The notes under the pieces are model-generated. The model had not been told where the DNA came from, ran no database searches, and saw only the letters and a list, made by a program, of their open reading frames with translations. Positions 30,797 to 30,881 of a DNA stretch of 30,881 nucleotides are shown piece by piece. The translations under genes were made by a program, and so were the position numbers. How positions within the stretch are numbered: the first letter of the stretch is position 1; each line of letters starts with the position of its first letter. Origin of the DNA: an uncultured Mycoplasmatota bacterium (GTDB lineage: Bacteria > Bacillota_I > Bacilli_A > RF39 > UBA660); contig URHJ01000017.1 in the NCBI GenBank assembly GCA_900547465.1, forward strand, positions 1-30,881. Direction: 5' to 3'.

Positions 30797-30881
30797 TTAT
30801 TTTAATGAATTTATTTCTTCTTCTGTTAATCCAGTTGAACTAGCAATAATAGATATATCTACTTTATTTTTTAATAAATTT
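30797..30881 (-). CDS. C-terminal end of Rpn/PD-(D/E)XK transposase-like protein (partial)
   Basis: Only the last 28 codons lie in the window. They read LLKNKVDISIIASSTGLTEE and end EINSLK plus a stop at 30797-30799. This closely resembles the common C-terminal tail of Rpn-family recombination-promoting nucleases / PD-(D/E)XK transposase-like proteins, which end in a 'GxxxxxIAxxTGLSxEEIxxL' helix pair. Catalytic residues would be outside. A mobile or decaying gene here fits the adjacent pseudogene. The call rests on one short motif. Confidence 0.5.
   Translation of the reverse strand, partial: NLLKNKVDISIIASSTGLTEEEINSLK

Noticed and set aside
1..30881. CRISPR array, tRNA, rRNA or intact insertion sequence
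   Set aside because: No regularly spaced repeats, cloverleaf-like runs or transposase with terminal repeats were seen; intergenic gaps are mostly short.

Overview
The window is very AT-rich, densely packed DNA from a low-GC Gram-positive bacterium, most likely an anaerobic, probably gut-associated, uncultured lineage of the Bacilli related to Erysipelotrichales/RF39 and the Mollicutes. The evidence is mixed. Gene order matches Bacillus (ireB-ruvX-yrzB-mltG-trmR-trhP1-trhP2 ... greA, then tig, lon and a spoVID-ysxE-like pair). Pyruvate:ferredoxin oxidoreductase, rubrerythrin and PerR point to anaerobic metabolism. Lipoteichoic acid synthase, an LCP protein and MltG point to a normal Gram-positive wall, so this is not a wall-less mollicute. 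UGA is used as a stop in at least two genes (ruvX and the rhomboid), which argues for the standard code rather than the Mycoplasma code. The lineage call is inference; no rRNA is present.

Layout. Almost everything is on the minus strand, so genes are read from high to low coordinates. From right to left: at the right edge, a broken surface-protein remnant and the last codons of an Rpn/PD-(D/E)XK-transposase-like gene (30572-30881); a family 8 glycosyltransferase; ltaS with a small anchored companion; an unknown 122-aa protein and an MgtC/SapB membrane protein (25383-30439). A plus-strand island follows (22784-25345) with TspO and a large LCP protein. Next come a YqgP/GluP-type rhomboid protease and the long conserved block ireB-ruvX-DUF1292-mltG-trmR, an unrelated small membrane protein, trhP1-trhP2, an unknown 120-aa protein and a dNTP triphosphohydrolase (14806-21510). 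Then greA, tig, lon and a SpoVID-like/YsxE-like spore-coat pair (8718-14673). A small plus-strand membrane protein, a lone type IV prepilin-like protein, perR-rubrerythrin under a Fur-type operator, a three-gene SPFH/zinc-ribbon membrane module (YdjI/YdjG/YdjH-like) and nifJ complete the left end.

How the genes work together. The right part serves the cell envelope: LTA polymerisation, attachment of wall polymers, glycosylation and Mg2+-related membrane proteins. The middle block couples stress signalling (IreB), peptidoglycan termination (MltG) and wobble-uridine modification (TrhP1/TrhP2 make ho5U34, TrmR methylates it). The greA-tig-lon stretch covers transcript elongation and protein quality control. 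The left end handles anaerobic pyruvate oxidation and peroxide defence.

Control signals are unusually clear. Many units start with a sigma-A type promoter with 16-17 bp spacing and end in a short A/T-flanked hairpin that often contains or touches the stop codon, with the next promoter directly behind it. The most interesting points are the SpoVID/YsxE-like pair in a small-gene, Mollicute-like setting, the composite LCP protein (solute-binding-like segment plus a GCTDPTA...DDGSC repeat), the YdjGHI-like module without a PspA gene, two unknown small proteins inserted into the tRNA-modification operon, and the stop-codon/terminator overlaps. I saw no rRNA, tRNA, CRISPR array or intact insertion sequence.
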